A DNA stretch of 64,000 bases from JAICMB01 sp963795935 (GTDB lineage Bacteria > Acidobacteriota > Terriglobia > Bryobacterales > Bryobacteraceae). Position 1 is the first letter of the stretch. The number at the start of each line of letters is the position of its first letter. Positions 37,602 through 48,579 of this stretch are shown here, piece after piece. Below the pieces are notes generated by a model. The model searched no databases, had not been told where the DNA came from, and worked only from the letters and a program-made list of their open reading frames with translations. Location of the stretch: positions 186,001-250,000 of the forward strand of contig CAWCJO010000020.1 of the NCBI GenBank assembly GCA_963795935.1, written 5' to 3'. The translations under genes were made by a program, and so were the position numbers.

Positions 37602-38035
37602 AGGCAGCGCTTCTCGACGTCAATGTTCTGGTCGCGCTCTTCGATCCCGCGCATCCCAATCATGAAGACGCCCATGCCTGGTTTGGAGCCGAACGCAAAG
37701 GCGGTTGGGCCACCTGCCCCATCACGATCGCCGGTTGCATCCGGGTCCTGAGCAATCCCGCTTACCCGAGCTTCAATGTCACGCCCGCCGAAGTCATTTC
37801 ACGCCTCCGCAAGGTCTGCGCCGATGCCGCCCACCAGTTCTGGAGCGATGACGTTTCCCTGCTCGACGCGCGGCTGGTCCATCCGCACCACATCGCGGGC
37901 CATCAAAAGATCACGGACGCGCAGTTGCTCGCCCTCGCCGTCCAACACAAAGGGAAGCTCGCCACTTTCGACCGCGGCATTCCGTTAAAGGCCATCGCCG
38001 GCGCTTCGTCCGATCACGTTTTGCTGCTCGGGTGA
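37598..38035 (+). CDS. vapC: VapC-type PIN-domain toxin
   Basis: A 145-residue PIN toxin with GTG start. LLDVNVLVALFDPAHPNHED carries the first Asp, WATCPITIAGCIRVLSNPAY the central region, and KITDAQLLALAVQHKGKLAT with FDRGIPL the C-terminal acidic residues. It is clearly related to the VapC at 18231, sharing GGWATCP-like and ITDA.LL.LA motifs. The module sits exactly between the intact ATL gene and the first partial copy of the ATL-carboxylase junction. Confidence 0.88.
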   Translation: MKAALLDVNVLVALFDPAHPNHEDAHAWFGAERKGGWATCPITIAGCIRVLSNPAYPSFNVTPAEVISRLRKVCADAAHQFWSDDVSLLDARLVHPHHIAGHQKITDAQLLALAVQHKGKLATFDRGIPLKAIAGASSDHVLLLG

Positions 38036-38041
38036 GGACCC

Positions 38042-39314
38042 ATTTCCGTGGCCGGCACGCTTGGCCGCAGGGCCTTCACAGCGGTATGCTCCCGTGCTTC
38101 TTGCGCGGCGTCGTGTCCACTTTATTCGTCAACATCGCCAACGCCCGTATAATCCGCGGCCTGGTTTCGTGCGGCTCGATCACGTCGTCCACGAACCCGC
38201 GCTCCGCCGCCACAAACGGATTCGCGAACCGCTCCCGAAACTCCTCCACTTTCTCCCGGTACACGGCATCCTTGTCCGCCGCCGCGTTCAATTCCCGGCG
38301 GTAAACAATATTCACCGCCCCCTCCGCGCCCATCACGGCGATCTCAGCCGTCGGATACGCCAGGTTCACGTCCGTCCGCAGATGTTTCGAACCCATGACG
38401 CAATACGCGCCGCCGTACGCCTTGCGCGCGATGATGGTCACCTTCGGCACGGTCGCCTCGGCATAGGCGTACAGCAGCTTCGCTCCCTGCCGGATGATTC
38501 CGCCGAATTCCTGCCCGGTTCCCGGCAGGAAACCGGGGACATCCTCGAACGTCACGATCGGGATGTTGAAAGCATCGCAGAAGCGCACGAAGCGGGCGCC
38601 CTTTACGGACGAATTGATATCCAGGCAGCCCGCCAAAAACGCAGGCTGATTCGCGACGATTCCCACGCTCCGTCCGCCCAAGTGAGCGAAACCGACCACG
38701 ATATTACGCGCGTAGTGCTCGTGTACTTCGAAGAACTCGCGGTCGTCAACCACGCGGTGAATAATGTCCTTGATGTCATACGGCATGTTCGATTCGCGCG
38801 GGACGATCGAATCGAGTTCCGGGTCCGCCCTCGTCGCGGGATCGTCGGTCGGGCGCAAGGGAGCGTCTTCGCGGTTGTTCAGAGGCAGAAACGAAAACAG
38901 CCGCCGGATCATTCGGAGGCACTCCCGGTCGTCGGGCGCGATAAAGTGCGCCACGCCGCTTTTCGAATTATGCGTCTCCGCTCCGCCCAGCTCCTCCTTT
39001 GTCACCTCCTCGTGCGTGACGGTCTTGATCACATCCGGTCCCGTCACGAACATGTAGCTGGTACCCTCGACCGTGAGAATGAAGTCGGTTAGCGCCGGCG
39101 AATACACCGCGCCCCCGGCGCACGGTCCCATAATGGCCGAAATCTGAGGGATCACTCCACTGGCCAGCGTATTGCGCAGGAAGATATCGGCGTACCCGGC
39201 CAACGAAAGGACGCCTTCCTGAATGCGCGCCCCTCCCGAATCGTTCAACCCGACGACCGGCGCGCCGGTCTTCATCGCCAGGTCCATAATCTTGCAGATT
39301 TTCTGCGCGTTCGC
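38042..39314 (-). repeat. Direct repeat copy A: remnant of ATL 3' end plus 3' three-quarters of the carboxylase gene
   Basis: Matches the stretch 40683-42015. The carboxylase part (38076-39314) aligns to 40777-42015 with a constant offset of 2701 bases and no indel. Homology stops at the codons for EANAQK. The middle is nearly identical between copies, while both ends, especially 39050-39310, carry many mismatches. Confidence 0.92.
38076..39287 (-). pseudogene. 5'-truncated copy of acyl-CoA carboxylase beta subunit
   Basis: An open frame of 403 residues covering the C-terminal three-quarters of the carboxyltransferase encoded in full at 40777-42336. It keeps LNDSGGARIQEGVLSLAGYA, QISAIMGPCAGGAVYSPALT and the rest to KHGSIPL. 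It lacks the first 115 or so residues, including the N-terminal acyl-CoA-binding part; an in-frame stop lies shortly upstream of the homology break. The internal ATG at 39287 could be translated but would give an incomplete domain, so it is probably non-functional. It differs from the full copy at about a dozen residues. Confidence 0.85.
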
Positions 39315-39494
39315 TTCCGTAGCTGTCGAGAGCGCCCTCAGTCACCGAGGACCATAGATCTGCACGGAAGGCGGGGACCTCCGCCCGCAATCGAAGCGCA
39401 GCCTGTCATAATTGATTTACCAGCGTGTTTTCACTCATTGCCGTGCGGTTTCGGGCCGGCATGATGCAGCGTCGGGGACAGCCAAGGGCCACTG

Positions 39495-39743
39495 ATGACG
39501 ATCATTCTGAAACCTGAACAGGAGCAGTTGCTCTTGGAGACGATCAACTCGGGGTTGGCGCAAACCCCGGAGGAAGCGCTCGACCAGGCGCTCGATGCGT
39601 TGCGTCTTCGCCTGCCCAAGGTTGCGGCCGAGGGGGAGTCCACTGCGGCGATTGCGCGCCGGCTAGCAACTTTTGGCAAGCGCCACGGACTATCTCTCGG
39701 AAGCGCGACGATCAAGGACCTGCTCCATGAGAGCAGGCCGTGA
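39495..39743 (+). CDS. Antitoxin of a type II toxin-antitoxin module
   Basis: An 82-residue protein. TIILKPEQEQLLLETINSGL, QTPEEALDQALDALRLR looks like a ParD/CopG-type ribbon-helix-helix N-terminus, and the tail (AIARRLATFGKRHGLSLGSA, IKDLLHESRP) is the toxin-binding part. It overlaps the PIN toxin gene by four bases. It differs from the two VapB proteins in this window, so this is a separate module type. Confidence 0.8.
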   Translation: MTIILKPEQEQLLLETINSGLAQTPEEALDQALDALRLRLPKVAAEGESTAAIARRLATFGKRHGLSLGSATIKDLLHESRP

Positions 39744-40156
39744 GTCGCTTCGTGCTTGACGCGTCGATCGTCCTGACGTGGTGCTTCCCCGATGAACAGT
39801 CGCGCAAGGCCCAGGAGATCTCGGAACGCATAGCTATGGGCGGCCGAGTGGTCGTGCCCGCCTTCTGGCGTCATGAAATGCTGAACGCGCTTCTCGTCGG
39901 GGAGAGGCGAAAACGGATCACACCCGAGTTGACCCGGGCCTTTATCGAGGACCTGGACCGCCTGCCGGTGGATGTGGATGTGCCCGCAACGTCGGCCATT
40001 GTCTTCACCGATACTCAGGCGCTCTGCCGTAAGCACCGGCTAACGGCCTATGACGCGGCTTATCTCGAGATCGCGGTGCGCGAGACGAGCGCGCTGGCTA
40101 CAGTCGATGCGGATTTGGCGCGGGCGGCAATCGCTGAAGGCGTACAGATTCTCTGA
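39740..40156 (+). CDS. PIN-domain toxin
   Basis: A 138-residue PIN-domain ribonuclease of a family different from the other two. FVLDASIVLTWCFPDEQ holds the first Asp, VPAFWRHEMLNALLVGER the Glu, and LTAYDAAYLEIAVRETSALA with TVDADLARAA the C-terminal acidic residues. GTG start overlapping the antitoxin stop. It lies in the segment between the truncated and full carboxylase copies, followed at once by a third carboxylase fragment. Confidence 0.85.
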   Translation: MSRFVLDASIVLTWCFPDEQSRKAQEISERIAMGGRVVVPAFWRHEMLNALLVGERRKRITPELTRAFIEDLDRLPVDVDVPATSAIVFTDTQALCRKHRLTAYDAAYLEIAVRETSALATVDADLARAAIAEGVQIL

Positions 40157-40193
40157 TCTACCGAGCGCCGTCGGCGCGCGTTTGCATGGATGC

Positions 40194-40328
40194 GCCGCGC
40201 GCTCAATTCCCGCCGGTACACGACGTTGACGGCGCCCTCCGCGCCCATCACAGCGATCTCCGCCGTCGGATACGCCAGGTTCAAATCCGTCCGCAGATGT
40301 TTCGAACCCATCACACAATACGCGCCGC
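40194..40328 (-). pseudogene. Third fragment of the carboxylase beta gene
   Basis: About 135 bases encoding GAYCVMGSKHLRTDLNLAYP, TAEIAVMGAEGAVNVVYRRE and LSA, matching the full gene at about 40981-41115. It differs from both larger copies (for example N for V in DLNLAYP, V for I in VVYRRE), so it derives from a third allele. Both ends break into unrelated sequence. Confidence 0.85.
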
Positions 40329-40385
40329 TCGGTGTGCCCTGCATTGATTTGTTCGTGAGCGCCTGGCCTATAACCCATCTCCCGC

Positions 40386-40661
40386 TTATGGAAAAGCCCG
40401 GCTTGTATATCGCGGGACCAAGCAGGCTCCGGTAGTGAACGCCGTACATGCAGTCTTCGTCCATCCGTCCTCGGGTGAGAATGGGCCCTTATTTGCCTCG
40501 CATTCGCTCATATGAAAAACCGGCAAACCGGTGGTCCGGCTTCGCCACAAAAGATTGAATCGTAGCCACACTTCTTCAGCCGCTACGAAACCGGCTACCG
40601 CGAATACCTGTTGCTGCGTTTCATCGGAACTCTCGTCAAGATATGCATCCATCACGGCCAT
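40386..40661 (-). pseudogene. N-terminal fragment of a DUF3800-like protein
   Basis: Reads MAVMDAYLDESSDETQQQVF, AVAGFVAAEEVWLRFNLLWR and TGLPVFHMSECEANKGPFSP. The opening YLDESS (usually YLDESG), the AVAGFV strand and FHMSECEA fit DUF3800 proteins, which have an RNase H-like fold. A full member has over 200 residues. Here the frame continues only to residue 91 into sequence that no longer fits, so it is truncated. Confidence 0.6.
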
Positions 40662-40684
40662 TATCCTCTGGCTGTCGGCATAAG

Positions 40685-40762
40685 CTTCGAAAGCGAAGGC
40701 GCCCGCTTCCGCGGCCCCGCGTCAGCATGGCCCGGCACGCCTGGGCCGCGAGCGCGCGCCTG
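40685..40762 (+). pseudogene. 3'-end remnant of an ATL gene
   Basis: About 78 bases similar to 37262-37340, the end of the alkyltransferase-like gene. Across one frame change it encodes ESEGARFRG and RVSMARHAWAAS against ENEGVRFRG and RVRIAEHAWTAS in the intact gene. It directly precedes the carboxylase stop, showing that ATL and carboxylase were once convergent neighbours. Confidence 0.75.
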
Positions 40763-40776
40763 TTACAACGGCAAGG

Positions 40777-42336
40777 TCATAGCGGGATGCTCCCGTGCTT
40801 CTTCCGCGGCGTCGTATCCACTTTATTCGCCAACATCGCCAATGCCCGTATAATCCGCGGCCGCGTGTCGTGCGGCTCGATCACGTCGTCCACGAACCCG
40901 CGCTCCGCCGCCACAAACGGATTCGCGAACCGCTCCCGAAACTCCTCCACTTTCTCCCGGCACACGGCATCCTTGTCCGCCGCCGCGTTCAATTCCCGGC
41001 GGTAAACAATATTCACCGCCCCCTCCGCGCCCATCACGGCGATCTCCGCCGTCGGATACGCCAGGTTCACGTCCGTCCGCAGATGTTTCGAACCCATGAC
41101 GCAATAGGCGCCGCCGTACGCCTTGCGCGTGATGATGGTCACCTTCGGCACGGTCGCCTCGGCATAGGCGTACAGCAGCTTCGCTCCCTGCCGGATGATT
41201 CCGCCGAATTCCTGCCCGGTTCCCGGCAGGAAACCGGGGACATCCTCGAACGTCACGATCGGGATATTAAAGGCATCGCAGAAGCGCACGAAGCGGGCGC
41301 CCTTTACCGACGAATTGATATCGAGGCAGCCCGCCAAAAACGCAGGCTGATTCGCGACGATTCCCACGCTCCGTCCGCCCACATGAGCGAAACCGACCAC
41401 GATATTACGCGCGTAGTGCTCGTGTACTTCGAAGAACTCGCGGTCGTCAACCACGCGGTGAATAATGTCCTTGATGTCATACGGCATGTTCGATTCGCGC
41501 GGGACGATCGAATCGAGTTCCGGGTCCGCCCTCGTCGCGGGATCGTCGGTCGGGCGCAAGGGAGCGTCTTCGCGGTTGTTCAGAGGCAGAAACGAAAACA
41601 GCCGCCGGATCATTCGGAGGCACTCCCGGTCGTCGGGCGCGATAAAGTGCGCCACGCCGCTTTTCGAATTATGCGTCTCCGCTCCGCCCAGCTCCTCCTT
41701 TGTCACCTCCTCGTGCGTGACGGTCTTGATCACATCCGGTCCCGTCACGAACATGTGGCTGGTGCGATCCACCATGAGAATGAAATCGGTTAGCGCCGGC
41801 GAATACACGGCGCCTCCGGCGCACGGCCCCATAATGGCCGAAATTTGAGGAATCACTCCGCTCGCCAGCGTGTTGCGCAGGAAAATATCGGCGTACCCGG
41901 CCAACGAGAGGACGCCTTCCTGAATGCGCGCCCCTCCCGAATCGTTCAATCCGATGACCGGCGCGCCGGTTTTCATCGCAAGATCCATGATTTTGCAGAT
42001 TTTTTGCGCGTTCGCCTCTGAAAGCGACCCGCCGAAGACCGTAAAATCCTGCGCGAAAACGAATGCCGGCCGTTCGTTGATGCGACCGTAGCCGGTGATG
42101 AAACCATCGCCCTCCACCACCACGGCATCCATGCCGAAATCGCGGCAGCGGTGCCGCACCAGCTTGTCCATTTCTTCGAACGTTCCCTCGTCCAGCAACA
42201 GGTCGATGCGCTCGCGCGCCGCCAGCTTGCCTTCTCCATGCTGGCGCTCGCGGCGTTCCGCCCCGCCGCCGTTTTCGGCCGCGGCATGGCGCCGCCGAAC
42301 TTCCTCCCATCGATCGGACTCCAACCTGTCGGACAT
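40777..42336 (-). CDS. Acyl-CoA (propionyl-/methylmalonyl-CoA) carboxylase beta subunit
   Basis: A 519-residue carboxyltransferase. ATG 42336 (SDRLESDRWEEVRRRHAAAE) is preferred over 42462, which would run through the acs start. N-domain: GKLAARERIDLLLDEGTFEE, FITGYGRINERPAFVFAQDF, TVFGGSLSEANAQKICKIMD, NDSGGARIQEGV and GPCAGGAVYSPALTDFI. C-domain: FEDVPGFLPGTGQEFGGIIR, KAYGGAYCVMGSKHLRTDVN, ending PRKKHGSIPL. It moves carboxyl from biotin to propionyl-CoA, or the reverse in a decarboxylase. No biotin carboxylase gene is nearby. It is divergent from acs over a 48-base gap. Confidence 0.92.
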   Translation of the reverse strand: MSDRLESDRWEEVRRRHAAAENGGGAERRERQHGEGKLAARERIDLLLDEGTFEEMDKLVRHRCRDFGMDAVVVEGDGFITGYGRINERPAFVFAQDFTVFGGSLSEANAQKICKIMDLAMKTGAPVIGLNDSGGARIQEGVLSLAGYADIFLRNTLASGVIPQISAIMGPCAGGAVYSPALTDFILMVDRTSHMFVTGPDVIKTVTHEEVTKEELGGAETHNSKSGVAHFIAPDDRECLRMIRRLFSFLPLNNREDAPLRPTDDPATRADPELDSIVPRESNMPYDIKDIIHRVVDDREFFEVHEHYARNIVVGFAHVGGRSVGIVANQPAFLAGCLDINSSVKGARFVRFCDAFNIPIVTFEDVPGFLPGTGQEFGGIIRQGAKLLYAYAEATVPKVTIITRKAYGGAYCVMGSKHLRTDVNLAYPTAEIAVMGAEGAVNIVYRRELNAAADKDAVCREKVEEFRERFANPFVAAERGFVDDVIEPHDTRPRIIRALAMLANKVDTTPRKKHGSIPL

Positions 42337-42384
42337 AAGTTCTAACGGTATCATCGCCGGTTTACACTTACGTATAGAACCCTC

Positions 42385-44332
<1,948 letters not shown>

Positions 44333-44359
44333 TCAAGTACCAACAGTTTCAATTTGTAA

Positions 44360-45076
44360 TTGATAGCAGCGCCACTTTTTCTGGTCGTTCCCAACGCCCA
44401 GACATCCACTGTCGGCAACGATAGTAGCGGCCCTTTAGGCGCCGACTTGCTTGGGCAAGACATTCAGTTCGAAGAGGTTTTCGGCGTAGGCCAGTTCTCC
44501 TCCGTTCCGGGAAGCCTGCTGATCACGCAGTTCGCCTATCGGGCCAAGCCGGGCACCGGCCCCATAGACGTGACCGGCACATCGCTTAATATTTATATGT
44601 CCACGAGCGCGTATGCCCCCAACAGCGTGGGGTCCAATACGCTGATCACTCCGAACTTTGCCACGAACCTCGGCGCGGACAATACGCTGGTCTATTCCGC
44701 CGGCCCGGGGACATGGGTCAGCAGCCCGGGTTGTACGGGGCCAGGCCCGTGTCCCTTCGACATGGTTATCAACCTCAGCACGCCGTTCTTGTACAACCCG
44801 TCTCGGGGTTTCCTTATGATTTATGTACATGCCGCGGAAGAGAATGGAAACGGATTGACTGGCGCATTCGATGTCGAAAGCTTCAATCCGCCCGGCGGCC
44901 CGATCGCCGACGTTAACAGCGTGACCGCGGGATTCCCTCCAACGGGCACGGTCGAACTTTCCAGCAATATCGTGCAACTGGGCTTCACGCTGGCCACGCC
45001 GGAGCCGGCTTCGTTCGCTTTGGCGCTATGCGGCCTCGCCACGCTGGCGGCAATCCGCCGCCGGCGATTCCAATAA
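44360..45076 (+). CDS. PEP-CTERM protein, apparently missing its N-terminal signal
   Basis: A 238-residue beta-rich protein. TTG start at 44360, then a short hydrophobic stretch and DLLGQDIQFEEVFGVGQFSS, LLITQFAYRAKPGTGPIDVT, FDMVINLSTPFLYNPSRGFL. It ends with PEP-CTERM anchor ATPEPASFALALCGLATLAA and a basic tail RRRRFQ. Relatives have a complete signal peptide; here only about ten hydrophobic residues remain, beginning 27 bases after the acs stop. The 5' end was probably cut when the segment arrived. Confidence 0.7.
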   Translation: MIAAPLFLVVPNAQTSTVGNDSSGPLGADLLGQDIQFEEVFGVGQFSSVPGSLLITQFAYRAKPGTGPIDVTGTSLNIYMSTSAYAPNSVGSNTLITPNFATNLGADNTLVYSAGPGTWVSSPGCTGPGPCPFDMVINLSTPFLYNPSRGFLMIYVHAAEENGNGLTGAFDVESFNPPGGPIADVNSVTAGFPPTGTVELSSNIVQLGFTLATPEPASFALALCGLATLAAIRRRRFQ

Positions 45077-45077
45077 A

Positions 45078-45569
45078 TCAGCCGACCGGGGTGTCATATT
45101 CGAGCACCGCCTGGCCATGACAACTTTTGTCGCAAACGGCCACGATCTGCACCGCGCCGGCCGGCGGGTAATACCAGTGGATGCTGCCGCCGGGATAAAG
45201 CTGAACGTCGTTTTGCGGGTTTAGAGGATTTCCATCGCCATCGAGGGCGCCGAGGAACAAGCTGCAATCGCCGGTATTTGCAGGGTGACCGACTCCGTAC
45301 TGGGCTTGTCCGGCGGTGGGAACAATAACGGTAAGATTATCTAGCGATCCGGGGCAATTTAGCGGAACACTCGTGCGATCCATGACTGAGAGTGAAACGC
45401 AGGCCGCGAGCGTTTCATTGCCGCCGTTATCGACCATCGGGCGGCCGGAAGCCGCCGTTCCTCTAAGCTCGCCTGGGACATCCGCCGAATCGCGCTCCAT
45501 GCCCCGGTAAACGTGCGTGCGCGAGCTCGCCGGCGCCGCCAAAGTCAAGGGCGACACCGGCGAAGTCAA
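45078..45569 (-). CDS. Hypothetical protein, probably 5'-truncated
   Basis: The convincing part is the C-terminal 115 residues: LAACVSLSVMDRTSVPLNCP, GSLDNLTVIVPTAGQAQYGV, CSLFLGALDGDGNPLNPQND and SIHWYYPPAGAVQIVAVCDK, with four to five cysteines suggesting an exported disulfide-bonded beta protein. The first 17 residues from ATG 45569 are merely the antisense of the acs-end repeat, so the native start is lost. It is convergent with the PEP-CTERM gene, one base apart. No family recognised. Confidence 0.5.
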   Translation of the reverse strand: MTSPVSPLTLAAPASSRTHVYRGMERDSADVPGELRGTAASGRPMVDNGGNETLAACVSLSVMDRTSVPLNCPGSLDNLTVIVPTAGQAQYGVGHPANTGDCSLFLGALDGDGNPLNPQNDVQLYPGGSIHWYYPPAGAVQIVAVCDKSCHGQAVLEYDTPVG

Positions 45570-45635
45570 GGGCGCGACACCACCACGCTGGAAGATTTAA
45601 CGGCGCCCTCCAAACTGCGCGGCGAAGAAGAATAG
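45518..45635 (+). repeat. Second, diverged acs 3' end
   Basis: Allowing a two-base indel it encodes RELAGAAKVKGDTGEVKGDT, TTLEDLTAPSKLRGEEE and a TAG. Compared with the acs end at 44240-44332 it has an internal 27-base expansion (KVKGDTG-EVKGDT) and several silent changes. It is not attached to any acs body. Confidence 0.88.
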
Positions 45636-45726
45636 GTTCCAGTTTCCGAGCCGGCGCGCAAGTCCGCGACGCGGTTTGCCGACTTTCCTATGGTAAATTG
45701 GACTTGCGTCGATCCGCTGCACCAAG

Positions 45727-47124
45727 ATGAGCCAGTTTAAGCCCCCCAGCGTCCCCTCCGGAACGGCGCTCGAGCCGGATCCTTCCCCGCGCGCGGCAGC
45801 GCTGGCCCTCGCCGCCGCGGATGCGGCCGCGCCTGTGGTGGCCTTGGCGGAAGAGCCCCCCCGCGCCGCTCCAGAGCCTCCCAGCGACATTATCGAGACT
45901 ATCGGTTTCGTGATGTTATGCGTGTACCTGATCGCGGGGTCCTTGAACGATTTGATGTTGCGGTATGCCGGAAACCTGCATATCGGGTTAATTCCCTTAG
46001 CCACGCTGCCGGTGTTGTGGCTGGCATGCCGCAATCGCTTCCGCGCCTTCGAGGATCGCATGGGATGGTGGTGGGCCGGCTTCGCGATCTGCCTGTTAGT
46101 CGACCTTCCGCTCAGCATTTATAGGCGCGGCACTTTCGATCTGCTGATCTATTACATCCCAAGGTTCTATTTTCTGCTCTTCTTCATTGCGGCCTTTGTG
46201 ACCACTCTGAAGCGCTGCCGCACTTTAATGCTGGTGGCAATTGCGGCGTCATTCATTTCTCTGCTGATGGCCGTCAAGTTTGGAGTCTACTCGGACGGAC
46301 GATACAGCGTAGCCGGAAGCTTTTCATTGTCGAATTCCAACGAGCTGGCGATGGGCATGCTCATTGGAATCGTCAACTTCGTGTTTCTGTTCTATACAAA
46401 GGGGGCCGTCAAAAAAAGCTTCGCCGCCATATGCATTGCGGTTTCCGCGATGTACATGCTGAAAACCGGATCTCGCGGCTGTATGATCGCGGCCATTTGT
46501 TACGGGGCGCTAATGTTCGTGATTTCGCGACAGAAAGTCGTTGCGCTGGTCCTGGCGCTCGTTGTCGGCGCCGTGGGGCTTGCGACTCTGCCGCCGGCGA
46601 CCTTGAATCGACTGATGCTGGTGTTTGGGGGCGCCGCCGACGATACGGCCGACCTCAGTGCTCTCGAATCTAAGGCCGAGCGCGTGGAGCTGCTCAAACG
46701 CAGCCTGATCGAAACGGCGAAGCACCCCATTTTTGGAATCGGTCCGGGCCAGTTCCCGGTACTGTTGGCCGCCGAGGCGGAGAAGAAAGGCGTCTGGCAG
46801 GCTTGGCTCGGCACGCACAACTCCTATACGCAAGTCTCGAGCGAGTGCGGAATCCCCGCATTCGTCTGTTATATGGCGGTGCTTGTCGCGTGCTTTCGGA
46901 AGAACCATCGCCTTTACAAGAAAGCGCGCCGCGATCCCGCGTACCGGGAATTTTTGGGATTGGCGATTACCTTGTTCTCGACGGCGCTGGTGTATGCGAT
47001 CTGCACGTTTTTCTTCCACATGGCTTACAGCACCAGCTTGCCCGCTTTAGCGGGATTGACCTTGGCGGTCGATTTTGCCGCTCGGCGAGTGCGGCCGCGG
47101 TTGGCCTCCGCGGCCATTGCGTGA
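45727..47124 (+). CDS. O-antigen ligase/polymerase-family membrane protein
   Basis: A 465-residue polytopic protein. After an Ala/Pro-rich cytoplasmic start (about 55 residues) come ten or more hydrophobic segments, among them GFVMLCVYLIAGSLNDLMLR and FYFLLFFIAAFVTTLKRCRT. The large periplasmic loop contains the Wzy/WaaL-type motif HPIFGIGPGQFPVLL and LGTHNSYTQVSSECGIPAFV, where a conserved His (GTHNSY) and the following Glu occur. Family members ligate or polymerise O-antigen or exopolysaccharide. It stands alone, without glycosyltransferases beside it. Confidence 0.82.
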   Translation: MSQFKPPSVPSGTALEPDPSPRAAALALAAADAAAPVVALAEEPPRAAPEPPSDIIETIGFVMLCVYLIAGSLNDLMLRYAGNLHIGLIPLATLPVLWLACRNRFRAFEDRMGWWWAGFAICLLVDLPLSIYRRGTFDLLIYYIPRFYFLLFFIAAFVTTLKRCRTLMLVAIAASFISLLMAVKFGVYSDGRYSVAGSFSLSNSNELAMGMLIGIVNFVFLFYTKGAVKKSFAAICIAVSAMYMLKTGSRGCMIAAICYGALMFVISRQKVVALVLALVVGAVGLATLPPATLNRLMLVFGGAADDTADLSALESKAERVELLKRSLIETAKHPIFGIGPGQFPVLLAAEAEKKGVWQAWLGTHNSYTQVSSECGIPAFVCYMAVLVACFRKNHRLYKKARRDPAYREFLGLAITLFSTALVYAICTFFFHMAYSTSLPALAGLTLAVDFAARRVRPRLASAAIA

Positions 47125-47472
47125 CGTTGGCCGACAGAACGCCCGAAACGACGACCTGTGCCCCCGATCCCGCGCAGCCAAGAGCGCGCGGCCGGTGCGC
47201 CTGTTCGTCGCTCCTCATCGCGCATAAGCTTGACCAGGCCCGGGGGTGGGATCCATCATCGGGCGGCGCCGCTCCCCTCCTCGCTGCCGTGGCCCTCACT
47301 TCCAGGCTGCCGGCGGTAACAACCCGCCGGCAGCTACGGGCTTATCGGTTCCGGCCTCTGAAGCATACGGCACCGGCGTTCGATGCCCGGAAGTGAGCTG
47401 ACCTCTGCGCTCGCGCGACACGCTGGACGGCTCCGGCTAATCGAAATTCGTACGCTAGAATTGAATTTTGCC
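47125..47472. other. Intergenic region upstream of gcvT
   Basis: 348 bases without a supported gene. It contains a strong palindrome (47306-47334) and presumably the gcvTH promoter. I do not see the conserved elements of a glycine riboswitch. Confidence 0.5.
47306..47334. terminator. Strong GC-rich inverted repeat, possible terminator
   Basis: GCTGCCGGCGG and its perfect complement separated by seven bases. An 11-base stem. No T run follows on either strand, so it may be a Rho-independent-like pause or a protein site instead. Confidence 0.5.
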
Positions 47473-48579
47473 ATGGCAACCCACGCCGCCGCGCTGAGGG
47501 CGACTCCACTGCACGCGGCGCACCGCGAACTTGGCGCCAGAATGGTCGATTTCGGCGGCTGGGACATGCCAGTGCAATACTCCGGCATCGTAGACGAGCA
47601 CCATGCCGTGCGGCGCGCCGTAGGTTTGTTCGACGTCAGCCACATGGGGGAAATCGAGGTGCGCGGCCCGGAAGCCCTACAGCTCGTCAATTTCGTATCC
47701 ACCAACGACGCCTCGAAGCTCAGGACCGGGCAGGCGCATTACTCCGGCCTGCTCTACGATCACGGCGGTTTCGTGGACGACATCCTGGTTCACAAGCTCG
47801 ACGACGACCATTATTTTATCTGCGTGAATGCCTCCAACCAGGAAAAAGATTTCGAGCATATCGAATCTTCCAACCGCTGGCACGCCCGCGTGGAGTTCGC
47901 AAGCGAGCGCTATGCGCAGCTTGCGGTTCAAGGCCCGCAAGCCTTGCGGACGCTCCAAAAGCTGACGCGGACGGATCTCGAAGCGATCCGCTACTACCAC
48001 TTTGCGGATGGCGAGATTGCGGGGGCGTGGGCGCGCATCGCCCGCACCGGTTATACCGGCGAAGACGGCCTCGAGATCTATATCGCGCCCGATGAAGCGC
48101 GCCGCATTTGGTACGAGATTCTGGATGCCGGCCTGGAATTCGGGATCAAGCCATGCGGTCTCGGCGCGCGCAACACGCTCCGGCTTGAAGCCAAGATGGC
48201 GCTCTACGGTCACGAAATCGACGCCTCCATTTCGCCCTTGGAAGCCGATCTCGGCTGGATCGTCAAGATGGACAAGGGCGATTTTCAGGGACGCGGGGCC
48301 CTCGCCAGGCAAAAGGCGCAGGGCGTCAAGCGCAAGCTCGCCGGATTTGAGATGATCGGGCGCGGCATTGGGCGCGACGGCTACGAGGTGCGGATCGACG
48401 GCGTTCCCGCGGGTTGGGTTACGAGCGGCGGCCCTTCTCCGGCGCTGAACAAGAACATCGGGCTGTGTTATCTTCCGGTGGACTGCGCGGCTCCCGGCCG
48501 CAAGATCGAGATTACGATTCGCGATCGGCCGGTCGAGGCCGTCACGGTCGCGACGCCTTTCTATAAACGAGAAAAATGA
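47473..48579 (+). CDS. gcvT: Glycine cleavage system T protein (aminomethyltransferase)
   Basis: A 368-residue tetrahydrofolate-dependent aminomethyltransferase. ATG 47473 is chosen because TPLHAAHRELGARMVDFGGW then starts as in the family; the upstream frame to 47383 adds a non-matching leader. DMPVQYSGIVDEHHAVRRAV, GLFDVSHMGEIEVRG and SNRWHARVEFASERYAQLAV follow; YTGEDGLEIYIAPDEARRIW and CGLGARNTLRLEAKMALYGH complete the folate site. It releases ammonia from the aminomethyl-lipoyl H protein and makes methylene-THF. It overlaps gcvH by four bases. Confidence 0.95.
   Translation: MATHAAALRATPLHAAHRELGARMVDFGGWDMPVQYSGIVDEHHAVRRAVGLFDVSHMGEIEVRGPEALQLVNFVSTNDASKLRTGQAHYSGLLYDHGGFVDDILVHKLDDDHYFICVNASNQEKDFEHIESSNRWHARVEFASERYAQLAVQGPQALRTLQKLTRTDLEAIRYYHFADGEIAGAWARIARTGYTGEDGLEIYIAPDEARRIWYEILDAGLEFGIKPCGLGARNTLRLEAKMALYGHEIDASISPLEADLGWIVKMDKGDFQGRGALARQKAQGVKRKLAGFEMIGRGIGRDGYEVRIDGVPAGWVTSGGPSPALNKNIGLCYLPVDCAAPGRKIEITIRDRPVEAVTVATPFYKREK

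Noticed and set aside
36972..42336. Transposon or integron carrying the carboxylase copies
   Set aside because: No transposase, integrase, attC-like sites or terminal inverted repeats are present; the repeats are gene ends in direct orientation.
47125..47472. Glycine riboswitch upstream of gcvT
   Set aside because: I cannot find the conserved tandem aptamer elements; the only strong element is a GC-rich palindrome.
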